Origin: JALZAI01 sp038212215 | GTDB lineage: Bacteria; Actinomycetota; Actinomycetes; Mycobacteriales; Jatrophihabitantaceae | NCBI GenBank assembly: GCA_038212215.1 | Contig: JBBQUT010000015.1 | Coordinates: 27,459-91,458, forward strand | Reading direction: 5' to 3' | Length of the DNA stretch: 64,000 nt | In this document: positions 8,484-17,043 of the stretch, one piece after another | How the letters are laid out: the number at the start of each line of letters is the position of its first letter | Position numbering within the stretch: position 1 is the stretch's first letter | The notes under the pieces: model-generated | The model's database searches: none | What the model was told of the DNA's origin: nothing | What the model saw: the letters and a program-made list of their open reading frames with translations, nothing else | Translations under genes and position numbers: made by a program

Positions 8484-9247
8484 CCACCGTCGTCGCCCTG
8501 CAGAACGCGCCGTCCGGCCAGCTCGCCGCTCCGTCCGCCGGCGGAGGGGGCGCACGACAGCAGTTGGAGAAGGCGTCGATCGACATGTACGAAGCGACGC
8601 CGCGAGACAACGGCGGCGCCGACATCGGCGCTTCCCGCGGGAGCATCCCGTTCCAGTTCAACCCGAAGGAGCTCTCGATCCAGAAGGGAGCGAAGTGGGA
8701 ACGCAAGCCGGCCAAGGGATCCAAAACCGCCGGGCCACCCGAGTTCAACGGGGCGGACCCGTGCAAGCTCACCGTCGAGGTGTTCTTCGACGCGACCGCC
8801 AAGAATGCCGGCGGAGTCGTGGCCGCGGTCGAGAAGTTGTTCAGCTGCTGCGTGCCCACGTCCGGCAAGAAGAAGGCGCTGCCGCCGCTGGTGATCTTCC
8901 ATTGGGGACGGACCACAAGTTTCCCCGGGTTCCTCACCCAGGTCAGCGCGAAGTACACGCTGTTCTCCTCCGAGGGGACCCCGATCCGCGCCGTGTGCTC
9001 GGTGGCGATGGAGGAGATGCCGCCGGGGGCACCGAAGCCGAACCCGACGTCGGGCTCGTTCGCCGCGCGGCGTTCGCACATTCTGGTCTCGGGGGACAGC
9101 CTGGCGTCCGTGGCGTACGGCGAGTACGGGGACGCGACGATGTGGCGGCCGCTGGCAAGCTACAACGCGATCGACGACCCGCTGCGCGTTTCCGAAGGGA
9201 CGGTGCTGCTTCTCCCGCCGCCCGAAGAACTAGTCGGGAGCCGATGA
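8480..9247 (+). CDS. LysM-containing tube/baseplate protein (Afp7-like)
   Basis: This 255-residue protein has a Ser/Gly/Gln N-terminal arm, a central injection-system tube-protein domain (IPFQFNPKELSIQKGAKWER, then VEVFFDAT, PPLVIFHWG and KYTLFSSEGTPIRAVCSVAM) and a C-terminal LysM-like domain of about 55 residues (SHILVSGDSLASVAYGEYGD, then ILLPP-like VLLLPP). In T4-type machines the equivalent protein (gp53-like, LysM) joins tube initiator and baseplate wedge. Its start overlaps the upstream stop and the spike gene follows after 3 nt. Confidence 0.9.
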   Translation: MTTVVALQNAPSGQLAAPSAGGGGARQQLEKASIDMYEATPRDNGGADIGASRGSIPFQFNPKELSIQKGAKWERKPAKGSKTAGPPEFNGADPCKLTVEVFFDATAKNAGGVVAAVEKLFSCCVPTSGKKKALPPLVIFHWGRTTSFPGFLTQVSAKYTLFSSEGTPIRAVCSVAMEEMPPGAPKPNPTSGSFAARRSHILVSGDSLASVAYGEYGDATMWRPLASYNAIDDPLRVSEGTVLLLPPPEELVGSR

Positions 9248-9250
9248 TCC

Positions 9251-11065
9251 ATGCCTGTCAGCAGTTCATTTCTCGTTGACGTCGACGGCACGGCGCTGCC
9301 GGCAGACCTCGAGGGGTTGCTTGAAAGCGCGATCGTCGACGACAGCCTGCGGCTGCCCGATCTGTTTATGCTGCGCTTTCGCGACTCCGACCGTGGTGTG
9401 CTGTCGAAGTCGGGGATCAAGGTCGGTTCGGTCGTGTCAGTGTCGGTGATGACCGCGAACAGTCAGACGCCAGAGCGGCTGATCAAGGGTGAGGTCACCG
9501 CGCTCGAAGCCGAATTCGACTCGGTCGGCACTTTCACGGTGGTACGTGGCTATGACCACGCGCATCGGCTCTTCCGCGGTCGGCGGACGGCGACGTACAC
9601 CCAGGTGACCGCATCGGACGTCGTCACGACGGTTGCGCGACGGGCCGGTCTACAGGTCGGCACCGTGGAGCCGACCAGCACGGTGTTCGACCACCTGTCC
9701 CAGGCGGGGGTCACCGACTGGGAATTTGTCGACGGGCTAGCCCTCGAGGTCGGCTTCGAGATTGCAGTGCACGACGGTGCGCTCGACTTCCGAAAGCCGC
9801 CGCGGGCGGCGGACGCCCCGAATGCGAGTGGGTCGACGATGTCGAATCCCCTGGTGCTGCAGCAAGGTCGCGATCTGCTCCGCTTCCGCGCGGTTGTCAC
9901 GTCCACCGAGCAAGTCAAGCAGGTGGAAGTGCGCGGGTGGGACGTCGCCAGCAAGAAGGCGCTGATCTCGACCCATCCCGCCACGACGACGACCGCCCAA
10001 CTCGCGGGCACGACTCCGGCAGACCTGGCGCACGCCTTCGGCGATCCGACCTATGTCGCAACCGACGTCCCGTTCCGCACCCAGGCCGAGGTCGATTCAG
10101 CGGCAGCGGCGCTGGCTGACCAGATCGCCGGCGCCTTCGCGGAATTCGAAGGCGTGGCACGCGGCAATCCGAAGGTGCGTGCCGGCGCTGCAATCTCGAT
10201 CGACAATCTCGGTGCACCGTTCGATGGCAAATACACGATCACGACCTCACGGCACCGCTACGACACCGAAACGGGCTACACCACGTCTTTCGCGGTGACC
10301 GGGCGGCAGGAACGCAGCCTGTATGGGCTGACAAGCGGTGGCGCCGGCGGGCGGACGGGCCCCGATGTCGTCATCGGTTTGGTCAGCGACGCGCACGATC
10401 CGCAGGCGCAGGGCCGCGTCAAGCTCGCCTTTCCCTGGCTGTCGGACACTTACGTCAGCGACTGGGCGCGCACCGTGCAATCGGGCGCCGGTAAGGACCG
10501 CGGCGCGATGATCGTCCCGGAAGTGGGCGACGAGGTCCTCGTCGCGTTCGAGCGGGGCGACGTTCGGCGGCCGTATGTTCTCGGCGGGCTGTTCAACGGC
10601 GTCGACACCCCGCAGGCCGGGGCGATCGATCTGATCGACTCAGGATCAGGACAGGTGAACCGTCGTTCGCTCGTCTCGCGGCGCGGCCATCGCATCGATC
10701 TGCTTGACCGGGACGGCAGCGCCGAAGGCGTCTCCGTGACCACCGGCGACGGCAAGCTCCGCCTGGTGCTCGACGCCGTGGGGACGTCTGTGACAGTGCA
10801 CAGCGACGGGACGGTCACCGTCGAGGGCAAAAACGGGATCGTCGTCGACGCCGGCTCGGCAAAGCTCGAACTCAAGGGCAGCCAGATCTCGCTGTCGGCG
10901 CAGAGCGGCGTCAGCATCGACGGCGGCGGCGGGGCGGTGTCCGTGCAGACGGGTGCGGAGCTGAGCCTGAAGGGCACTTCCGCTTCGCTGCAGGGCAGTT
11001 CCCAGACGACGATTTCCGGCGGCGCGATGTGCACCGTGTCGGCCGCGCTCGTCAAAATCAACTGA
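9251..11065 (+). CDS. VgrG/gp5-gp27-like spike protein (Afp8-like)
   Basis: The 604-residue protein has a gp27-like N-terminal half (SSFLVDVDGTALPADLEGLL, LPDLFMLRFRD, GYDHAHRLFRGRRTATYTQV), a gp5-like OB domain around residues 370-445 (VVIGLVSDAHDPQAQGRVKL, then FPWLSDTYVSDWARTV, GDEVLVAFERGDVRRPYVLG) and a C-terminal beta-helix-like repeat region rich in Gly/Ser/Val. The trimer forms the central hub and spike that punctures the target membrane. No C-terminal effector extension is present. The PAAR tip is encoded 27 nt downstream. Confidence 0.95.
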   Translation: MPVSSSFLVDVDGTALPADLEGLLESAIVDDSLRLPDLFMLRFRDSDRGVLSKSGIKVGSVVSVSVMTANSQTPERLIKGEVTALEAEFDSVGTFTVVRGYDHAHRLFRGRRTATYTQVTASDVVTTVARRAGLQVGTVEPTSTVFDHLSQAGVTDWEFVDGLALEVGFEIAVHDGALDFRKPPRAADAPNASGSTMSNPLVLQQGRDLLRFRAVVTSTEQVKQVEVRGWDVASKKALISTHPATTTTAQLAGTTPADLAHAFGDPTYVATDVPFRTQAEVDSAAAALADQIAGAFAEFEGVARGNPKVRAGAAISIDNLGAPFDGKYTITTSRHRYDTETGYTTSFAVTGRQERSLYGLTSGGAGGRTGPDVVIGLVSDAHDPQAQGRVKLAFPWLSDTYVSDWARTVQSGAGKDRGAMIVPEVGDEVLVAFERGDVRRPYVLGGLFNGVDTPQAGAIDLIDSGSGQVNRRSLVSRRGHRIDLLDRDGSAEGVSVTTGDGKLRLVLDAVGTSVTVHSDGTVTVEGKNGIVVDAGSAKLELKGSQISLSAQSGVSIDGGGGAVSVQTGAELSLKGTSASLQGSSQTTISGGAMCTVSAALVKIN

Positions 11066-11092
11066 TCCATCACAACGAAACGAGGTGAGGAC

Positions 11093-11374
11093 GTGCCACC
11101 AGCCGCCCGGGTCGGCGATGCCACCGGCCATCCCGGTGTCATCGGGCCGCCTGGCGTCCCGACCGTGCTGATCGGCGGACTGCCCGCCGCGACCGTGGGG
11201 ACGCCGCACATCTGCTCGTTCCCACCTCCTGCCGTCCACCCCCCGACGGCCATCGTGCCGCCGGGCTGCCCCACCGTGTTGATCGGTGGCATGCCGGCGG
11301 CGCGCATCGGTGACCTGGCCGCGTGTGGCGCACCGATCCTGATGGGCGCACCGACCGTGCTGATCGGCGGATGA
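11093..11374 (+). CDS. PAAR-domain spike tip protein (Afp10-like)
   Basis: A GTG start at 11093 follows GGTGAGG. The 93-residue protein is a single PAAR domain with three near-repeats of the VLIGG strand (PTVLIGGLPAATVG, PTVLIGGMPAARIGD, PTVLIGG) and the expected His/Cys metal ligands (GTPHICSF, DLAACGAPI). It caps the spike and sharpens it; no effector domain is attached. The stop overlaps the start of the gp25-like gene (ATGA). Confidence 0.95.
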   Translation: MPPAARVGDATGHPGVIGPPGVPTVLIGGLPAATVGTPHICSFPPPAVHPPTAIVPPGCPTVLIGGMPAARIGDLAACGAPILMGAPTVLIGG

Positions 11375-11823
11375 GCGGGCAGCCCGACTTCGTCGGGGCC
11401 GGCTGGGCTTTCCCCGTCACGACGGACGCGACGGGCGGCATCGCCCTGGCCGTGAGGGAGCGCGAGATCGAGCAGGCGATCAGCCTCGTCCTGCAGACCT
11501 CGCCTGGCGAGCGGCCGATGCGCCCGGAGTTCGGCTGCCGGGTTTCGGACTACGTCTTCGGTCCGGCCAATGCCAGCACCTCGGGGATGATCGCCTATGA
11601 GGTGCGTCGGGCACTGGACCGATGGGAGCCGCGCATCGATGTCGAGGACGTTACGGTCAGTTTCGACGCGAGCGATCTCGGCAGGCTCTACGTCGACGTC
11701 CGCTACGTCATTCGCTCTACCAACGACGTACGCAACCTGGTCTTCCCGTTCTACGTGATCCCGACCGAGCCCGACGCGCTCGACAGCGCGGTCCGCGCTC
11801 CCGCGATCGAGGCGGCGCGCTGA
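11371..11823 (+). CDS. gp25/GPW-like baseplate wedge protein (Afp9-like)
   Basis: This 150-residue protein starts at the ATG overlapping the PAAR stop. It shows the gp25 signature: FVGAGWAFPVTTD, REREIEQAISLVLQTSPGER and MRPEFGCRVSDYVF, with the conserved ExxIxxxIxxILxTxxGER-type helix. It recruits the first sheath ring to the baseplate by mimicking the sheath handshake. The next baseplate gene begins one base after its stop. Confidence 0.94.
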   Translation: MSGQPDFVGAGWAFPVTTDATGGIALAVREREIEQAISLVLQTSPGERPMRPEFGCRVSDYVFGPANASTSGMIAYEVRRALDRWEPRIDVEDVTVSFDASDLGRLYVDVRYVIRSTNDVRNLVFPFYVIPTEPDALDSAVRAPAIEAAR

Positions 11824-11824
11824 C

Positions 11825-13792
11825 ATGGTGCTGCCCGCCCCCGATCTCGACGACCGGCACTTCCAGGATCTCGTCGACGACGCGAAACGCCTCGTGCAGC
11901 AACGCTGCCCGCAGTGGAGCGACCACAACGTGTCCGATCCCGGCGTGACCCTGATCGAGGCGTACGCCCAGATGGTGGATCAGCTGATCTACCGCCTCAA
12001 CCGCGTCCCTGACCGGCACTACGTGAAGTTCCTCGAGTTGATCGGCGTTCAGCTGCGACCCCCTGCCGCAGCTCGCGGCTCGGTGACCTTCTGGCTGTCG
12101 GCACCGCAGCCACAGACGGTAGTAATACGCGAAGGCAGTGAGGTCGCGACACCGCGCACCGATATCGAGACGCCGGTCGTGTTCACGACCTCCGAGCGAT
12201 TGGACGTCGTGCCGTGCTCGCAGGCGTTTGCCGCGTCGGTGGCGTCCGGCGAGCAACCCATTGAGCGCACCGAAGCCCTGGACGCGCGGGGCTTCGACTG
12301 CTTCGGCGACCCGCCGGTCGCCGGTGATGCGCTGTTGGTCGGGTTGTCCGATGCGGTCCCGTGCTGCGCCGTCACGCTGCGGATGGACTGCCAGGTCTCG
12401 GGTGTCGGCATCGATCCGGGCAAGGCGCCGATCGTCTGGGAAGCCTGGACGGGCGCGTCGTGGACGCCGTGCGAACTCGAACGCGACGACACCGGCGGGC
12501 TGAACAAGACCGGCTCGGTCGTGCTGCACGTCCCTCGCGGGCACCAGACGTCGGTATTGGCGCGCAAGCGGGCCGGTTGGGTGCGGTGCCGGCTGGTCCC
12601 GCCCACCGACGAGCAGCAGGAATACCGAACGTCCCCCCACATCAACAAGATCTCGGCCTTCACGATCGGCGGAACCGCAGACACGGTGCATGCCGAGGTC
12701 GTCGAGAACGAGGAGCTGGATAGGTCGGACGGCACGCCGTCACAACGGTTCCGGCTGCACCGGCGACCAGTACTGCTATCCGAGGGTCCGGTCGTCCTCG
12801 ATGTCGTCAGCCGGGTCGGCGACGACGAGGTCGTCGAGGAGTGGACCGCGGTGGACGCCTTCGCGGGCCTCGACGCCGGCAGCAAGAACTTCCGGCTCGA
12901 CGCCGTCACCGGCGAGCTGGAATTCGGACCGGTCGTGCGCGAAGCCGACGGGGGAGTGAGGCAGTACGGGGCGATTCCACCCGCTGGCGCGCGACTGCGC
13001 GTCGCCGGCTACCGCACCGGTGGGGGCCGGCGCGGGAATGTCGCCCGCGGCCAGGTTCGCGTGCTGAAGACGAGCACGCCCTACGTGTCGAGCGTAGTCA
13101 ACCGGGCCCCGGCGGTCGGCGGCGCGGACGCCGAATCACTGGACGACGCCAAAGTGCGGGGCCCGATGCTGTTGCGCTCCCGCGGCCGTGCGGTGACCCG
13201 TGAGGACTTCGAGGAATTCGCTCGCGAGGTCGCACCCGACGCGGCTCGGGTGTATTGCACCGAGGTGGCCGACGCCGGCGCGAGTGGTGGCGTTCGCCTG
13301 TTGGTCGTCCCGCATCTGCCAGAGGATCCGCTCGGGCGCATCGACCGGCGCGAGCTCGACCCGCCGTTGGAGACGCTGGCGCGCATCACCGCCTATCTCG
13401 ACGAACGCCGCCTCATCGGTACCCGGCTGATCGTGGAGCCGCCGGGCTACCGCTGGTTGACAGTGGTGGTGAGCGCACACGCGCGTCCCGGGTTCCGACC
13501 GGATGCCGTTCGCGACGACGTGCTCTCTGCGGTGCACCATCTGTTCCACCCACTCGTCGGCGGCCCGGACGGCACTGGCTGGCCTTTCGGGCGTTCGGTG
13601 CAAGCGCACGAGGTCGCCGCCGTGCTGGCTCGCCTGTCCGGAGTGGACATGTCCCGTGAGCTCACCGTGCAACTGTTCCCCGCCGAGGCGGGCGGCGTGG
13701 CTGGTCAGCACGGCCCCCGCGTCGACCGGCTCGACCTCGGACCCACCCAGCTCGTGCACTCCTACCAGCACCAGGTGCGGGTGCAAGCATGA
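11825..13792 (+). CDS. gpJ-like baseplate assembly protein (Afp11-like)
   Basis: The 655-residue protein begins MVLPAPDLDDRHFQDLVDDA and includes the family hallmark WSDHNVSDPGVTLIEAYAQM near the N-terminus. Central beta-rich regions, a YVSSVVNRAPAVGGADAESL segment and TREDFEEFAREVAPDAARVYC complete the putative-baseplate-assembly pattern. It corresponds to the wedge protein (gp6-like) that forms the baseplate iris. It lies one base after the gp25 stop, and the gpI-like gene follows after 13 nt. Confidence 0.93.
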   Translation: MVLPAPDLDDRHFQDLVDDAKRLVQQRCPQWSDHNVSDPGVTLIEAYAQMVDQLIYRLNRVPDRHYVKFLELIGVQLRPPAAARGSVTFWLSAPQPQTVVIREGSEVATPRTDIETPVVFTTSERLDVVPCSQAFAASVASGEQPIERTEALDARGFDCFGDPPVAGDALLVGLSDAVPCCAVTLRMDCQVSGVGIDPGKAPIVWEAWTGASWTPCELERDDTGGLNKTGSVVLHVPRGHQTSVLARKRAGWVRCRLVPPTDEQQEYRTSPHINKISAFTIGGTADTVHAEVVENEELDRSDGTPSQRFRLHRRPVLLSEGPVVLDVVSRVGDDEVVEEWTAVDAFAGLDAGSKNFRLDAVTGELEFGPVVREADGGVRQYGAIPPAGARLRVAGYRTGGGRRGNVARGQVRVLKTSTPYVSSVVNRAPAVGGADAESLDDAKVRGPMLLRSRGRAVTREDFEEFAREVAPDAARVYCTEVADAGASGGVRLLVVPHLPEDPLGRIDRRELDPPLETLARITAYLDERRLIGTRLIVEPPGYRWLTVVVSAHARPGFRPDAVRDDVLSAVHHLFHPLVGGPDGTGWPFGRSVQAHEVAAVLARLSGVDMSRELTVQLFPAEAGGVAGQHGPRVDRLDLGPTQLVHSYQHQVRVQA

Positions 13793-13805
13793 GCGAGGCT
13801 CGGCC

Positions 13806-14363
13806 GTGAGGGGGCTGATGAAGGGGCACAGCAACCCGCACTCAGTGAGCGAGCGGCTGCCGGGCGTCTATCAGTACGAGACGTTCGTCCACAATCTGTG
13901 CGCCGGGCTCGACGACGGCCTCGCCCCGGTCGTCCTCACTCTGGACAGCTTTCCCGCCTATCTCGACCCCGGTACGACGCCAGCGGACATGCTGTCGTGG
14001 CTGGCCGGCTGGATCGGGGTGACTCTCGAGTCCGGGCAGGCGGTCGACGGTCAGCGCCGACTCGTGCGCCAGGCCGTTGAGCTGCTGCGCTGGCGCGGCA
14101 CCGCCGAGGGGTTACGTGAGGCTATCCGGACCCAGGTCGGCGTCGATCCGCAAATCGCCGAGACAGGTGGCAGCGAATGGTCGGCGACGCCGGGGACGCC
14201 GCTACCCGGCGAGCCCGGCAACCGGGTTGTGGTTCGGCTCGCCGTCCCCGACCCTGGACGGATTGACGTTGACCGCATCGAGAATCTCGTCGCGTCCTGG
14301 GTACCGGCGCACGTGGCTTACCGTGTCGAGATCGTCGCGGCAGGCTCCGCGGCCAGTACGTGA
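13806..14363 (+). CDS. gpI-like tail protein (Afp12-like)
   Basis: A GTG at 13806 gives MRGLMKGHSNPHSVSERLPG, matching the MRGL start typical of these proteins; the ATG at 13818 is an alternative. The 185-residue protein shows the phage tail protein I pattern: FPAYLDPGTTPADMLSWLAG, WIGVTLES, RRLVRQAVELLRWRGTAEGL and a C-terminal VASWVPAHVAYRV. In T4-like baseplates the equivalent (gp7-like) protein links wedges. A junction repeat of ATGAGCGAGG type precedes the start. Confidence 0.9.
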   Translation: MRGLMKGHSNPHSVSERLPGVYQYETFVHNLCAGLDDGLAPVVLTLDSFPAYLDPGTTPADMLSWLAGWIGVTLESGQAVDGQRRLVRQAVELLRWRGTAEGLREAIRTQVGVDPQIAETGGSEWSATPGTPLPGEPGNRVVVRLAVPDPGRIDVDRIENLVASWVPAHVAYRVEIVAAGSAAST

Positions 14364-14406
14364 AATGAACGAAGTGAGCGAACCAATGTGACCGAGAAGG
14401 GTGGAC

Positions 14407-15909
14407 GTGACCGATCCCGTCGTCAGCATCGAACCGGCCGAACACAACGTCGAACCCGGCGGTCAGGTGCACGCGCAGGTGACCGTGCGCAATCCCGGCT
14501 CGATTGTCGAAGGCTACCGTCTGGAGATACTCGGCGAGCGTCCCGACCAGGGTCCGCCGAGCTGGGCCGAGGTCCATCCCGCTGAGTTACGCGTGTTCCC
14601 GAAGGAGACCGGCACCGCAGCCGTCGTCTTCGCCGTGCCGGACGGGGGGACGTCGGCCAGCGGTCGGTTCCCGTTCGGGGTGCGCGTCACGTCGACGGTA
14701 ACGTCAGACGTTTCTGCCGTTGCCGAGGGTGACCTTGAGGTCGGACGGGTCTTCGGGCTGCAGTCCACGATCACTCCGATGACGTCGTCCGGGCGGTGGC
14801 GGGGCTATCACGTGCTGCGCTACACCAACTGGGGCAATGCGCCGGTGCACCTGAGCCTGCGTGCGACCGACCCGGACGAGCGCCTCGGTTTCCTGCTGCG
14901 ACCGACCGAGGTGAACCTGCCACTCGGCGGCTCCGCGCAGGTACGGCTTACGGTGCGGACCCGCAAGCCCTTCCTGCGGGGTACCTCGGTGCGCCTGCCG
15001 TTCGAGGTGGTCGGCGAGCAGGATGGCGTACGGACCACGCCACCCCCGCCGGCGCACGTCGCCGATCCGCAGCGACCCGTGGCGACCGGCGCGCTCATGC
15101 AGAAGCCCATCCTGTCGCGGGCCACAGTGGCGATCGCCGGGCTGGCTGCGGCTGCGGTCGCGGGTGCGCTCGTGCTCGCGCTCAAGACTCCCAAGTCGGC
15201 GCCGAGCTTCGAGAATCTCGGGGCCCCGCCCCCGCCCACCACTTTGTCGGCGCAAGCCCTAAAGAACGGCGCCATCGGATTGAACTGGCGCCCGGCGCGC
15301 GACGTCGAGGCGTACAAGGTGCTGACCTTGCAGGGCACCGGAGTCGTGGCGACGACGAAGATCGACGGTCAACTCAGCCGCTACGTGACCCCGCCGCTCT
15401 CGCGTGCGAAGAGATACTGCTTCACGCTCGAATCGGTACGCGGCAAGCTGCAGAGCGGACGCTCGCAAGTGGCTTGCAAGACCACCGCCGCACCACCGCC
15501 GACTTCGAGCAGCCCGACAGGCGGGTCAGGATCACCAACGACAACCGGGGGTGCATCAACCTCCAGCGGATCGCCCAGCAACTCGCCGTCAACTAGCCCG
15601 TCAGGTTCGCCGATACCGAAGTTCAACCCAGGCGATTACATCGTGGTCATCGGCACGATCTACGACGACAGCCTGCCGAACGCCGAATCGCAGGCGAGGG
15701 CCGCCGCGGCAGGTCTCAGTTCTGTCATCGCGGCATCCGTCGTGCACACGAGCGACTATCCCAACTGGGTGTGGCGCGGGAGCCTCATCAGCCATCCATT
15801 CTGGGCCGTGTACACCGGGCCCTTCGGTGCCAGCGAAGCCACCACCACGCTCTCGTTGTGTCAGGCCGACCACCTGACATGCGCGAACACCCAACCGGCT
15901 GGACCGTGA
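14407..15909 (+). CDS. COG1470-like membrane-anchored injection-cluster protein
   Basis: The 500-residue protein starts at GTG 14407, spaced 6 nt from GAGAAGG. Residues 1-220 form one or two Ig-like domains (PAEHNVEPGGQVHAQVTVRN; RGYHVLRYTNWGNAPVHLSL). One transmembrane helix spans about residues 239-260 (ATVAIAGLAAAAVAGALVLA). It is followed by a fibronectin-III-like domain, a Ser/Pro/Thr-rich linker and a terminal domain of about 90 residues with a SPOR-like pattern (DYIVVIGTIYDDSLPNAESQ). The arrangement suggests a cytoplasmic Ig region contacting the particle and an extracytoplasmic, perhaps peptidoglycan-facing, SPOR-like domain. I infer membrane or wall tethering of the particle. Confidence 0.75.
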   Translation: MTDPVVSIEPAEHNVEPGGQVHAQVTVRNPGSIVEGYRLEILGERPDQGPPSWAEVHPAELRVFPKETGTAAVVFAVPDGGTSASGRFPFGVRVTSTVTSDVSAVAEGDLEVGRVFGLQSTITPMTSSGRWRGYHVLRYTNWGNAPVHLSLRATDPDERLGFLLRPTEVNLPLGGSAQVRLTVRTRKPFLRGTSVRLPFEVVGEQDGVRTTPPPPAHVADPQRPVATGALMQKPILSRATVAIAGLAAAAVAGALVLALKTPKSAPSFENLGAPPPPTTLSAQALKNGAIGLNWRPARDVEAYKVLTLQGTGVVATTKIDGQLSRYVTPPLSRAKRYCFTLESVRGKLQSGRSQVACKTTAAPPPTSSSPTGGSGSPTTTGGASTSSGSPSNSPSTSPSGSPIPKFNPGDYIVVIGTIYDDSLPNAESQARAAAAGLSSVIAASVVHTSDYPNWVWRGSLISHPFWAVYTGPFGASEATTTLSLCQADHLTCANTQPAGP

Positions 15910-15927
15910 TGCTCGTGCGGAGCCGGC

Positions 15928-17013
15928 TCAGGAGGGACGGGTCATCAGCGCGATGTCGGCGACGGCTGCGAGCGGCAGGCCGTTTCCGGGCGGGGGCGGG
16001 TAGCCGGCCACAATCGTCACACGCACCACATTCGTGCGTACCGTGTGCACGGTGAGTACCTGCTCACCCGGCGCATCCTGCAACGCCACGCGTTGACACG
16101 TGCCGTCCGAGAAGCCGAGATCGAGGGCCTTCGGTCGCCACTGCAACGGGCGGTCCTGGTCGCCGGCGCCCAGCCCACCCCGCACCCTGACGGCGCGCAG
16201 CGTGATCCGTCCTGGGGCGGTCAGCAACAACGCACCCTGGTTGGCGGACGCGACGCAGGTCGTGGTGCTGGGCCGCTCGGGCCCCGCGAAGTTCGTCGCC
16301 CACGCGGTGTTCGCGAACTGATCTACCGCGCCTGCGGCCGGGAAGTCCCGCAAGACCGCCGAAGGCGGATCGGGCGCTGCGGTTACACCGTTGACCGCGA
16401 CAAGTGTGCCGCGCAGCGTGTCGAGTCGGTGGCGCGCCCAGGTCAGTGGGTCGCGCCCGACGAAATGCAGGTAGCCGAACGTCGAAGCCAGGACGACGAG
16501 GGCCACGATGGCGCGACGCATCCGCACCAGCATCGGCAGGCTCTTGCGGTACGCCGCCCGCGCCGATCGATCCGATCCCACCCGTCCGTGCAGCCAGCGT
16601 TGCCACGAGGGGCGACCCGCCGGAGCCGCACCCGGCGGATTCGTCGTGCTCGGCGGCCCAACGAACAGGCCGCACTTGGCGCAGAATCTGCGCGAAGCGT
16701 CGTTGGCCGTGCCGCATCGTGAGCACCGCTCGCCGGCGCGCACGGCTGCGTTTCGCAGCGACGCACCGATCTCGGTCACGTCGTCTGGGGCGTGCTCGGC
16801 GAGCGTCGGCTGCGCCGTTCGGGTCGCTGCCAGTGCTGGTTCGGCAGTTGTCGGCGCCACGTTCCTGGTGGTTTCGCGGGCTACCCGCGCGGTGGGCGGT
16901 GAGCCGGCTTGGACTCCTGGTTCCGCCCAGCCGAGGTACGCCCCGCAGCTGGTACAAAACTGCACCCCGAGCGGTGTCTGCTCTCCGCAGACCTCACATG
17001 TTCTGTCGGCCAT
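15928..17013 (-). CDS. Double zinc-ribbon membrane protein with discoidin-like C-terminus
   Basis: The 361-residue protein has an N-terminal zinc ribbon (CEVCGEQTPLGVQFCTSC), a second ribbon near residues 93-115 (CSRCGTANDASRRFCAKCG), a basic stretch, one transmembrane helix (MRRAIVALVVLASTFGYLHF) and an extracytoplasmic beta-rich domain (AVDQFANTAWATNF to ADIALMTRP) resembling the discoidin-type glycan-binding domains of actinobacterial zinc-ribbon proteins. GGAG lies 8 nt before the ATG. It converges on the COG1470-like gene, 18 nt away, and is downstream of the lysozyme/P60 gene. A scaffold role at the membrane is inferred. Confidence 0.75.
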   Translation of the reverse strand: MADRTCEVCGEQTPLGVQFCTSCGAYLGWAEPGVQAGSPPTARVARETTRNVAPTTAEPALAATRTAQPTLAEHAPDDVTEIGASLRNAAVRAGERCSRCGTANDASRRFCAKCGLFVGPPSTTNPPGAAPAGRPSWQRWLHGRVGSDRSARAAYRKSLPMLVRMRRAIVALVVLASTFGYLHFVGRDPLTWARHRLDTLRGTLVAVNGVTAAPDPPSAVLRDFPAAGAVDQFANTAWATNFAGPERPSTTTCVASANQGALLLTAPGRITLRAVRVRGGLGAGDQDRPLQWRPKALDLGFSDGTCQRVALQDAPGEQVLTVHTVRTNVVRVTIVAGYPPPPGNGLPLAAVADIALMTRPS

Positions 17014-17043
17014 CGACTTACTCCGCTCAGTGTTCGGCGTCGC

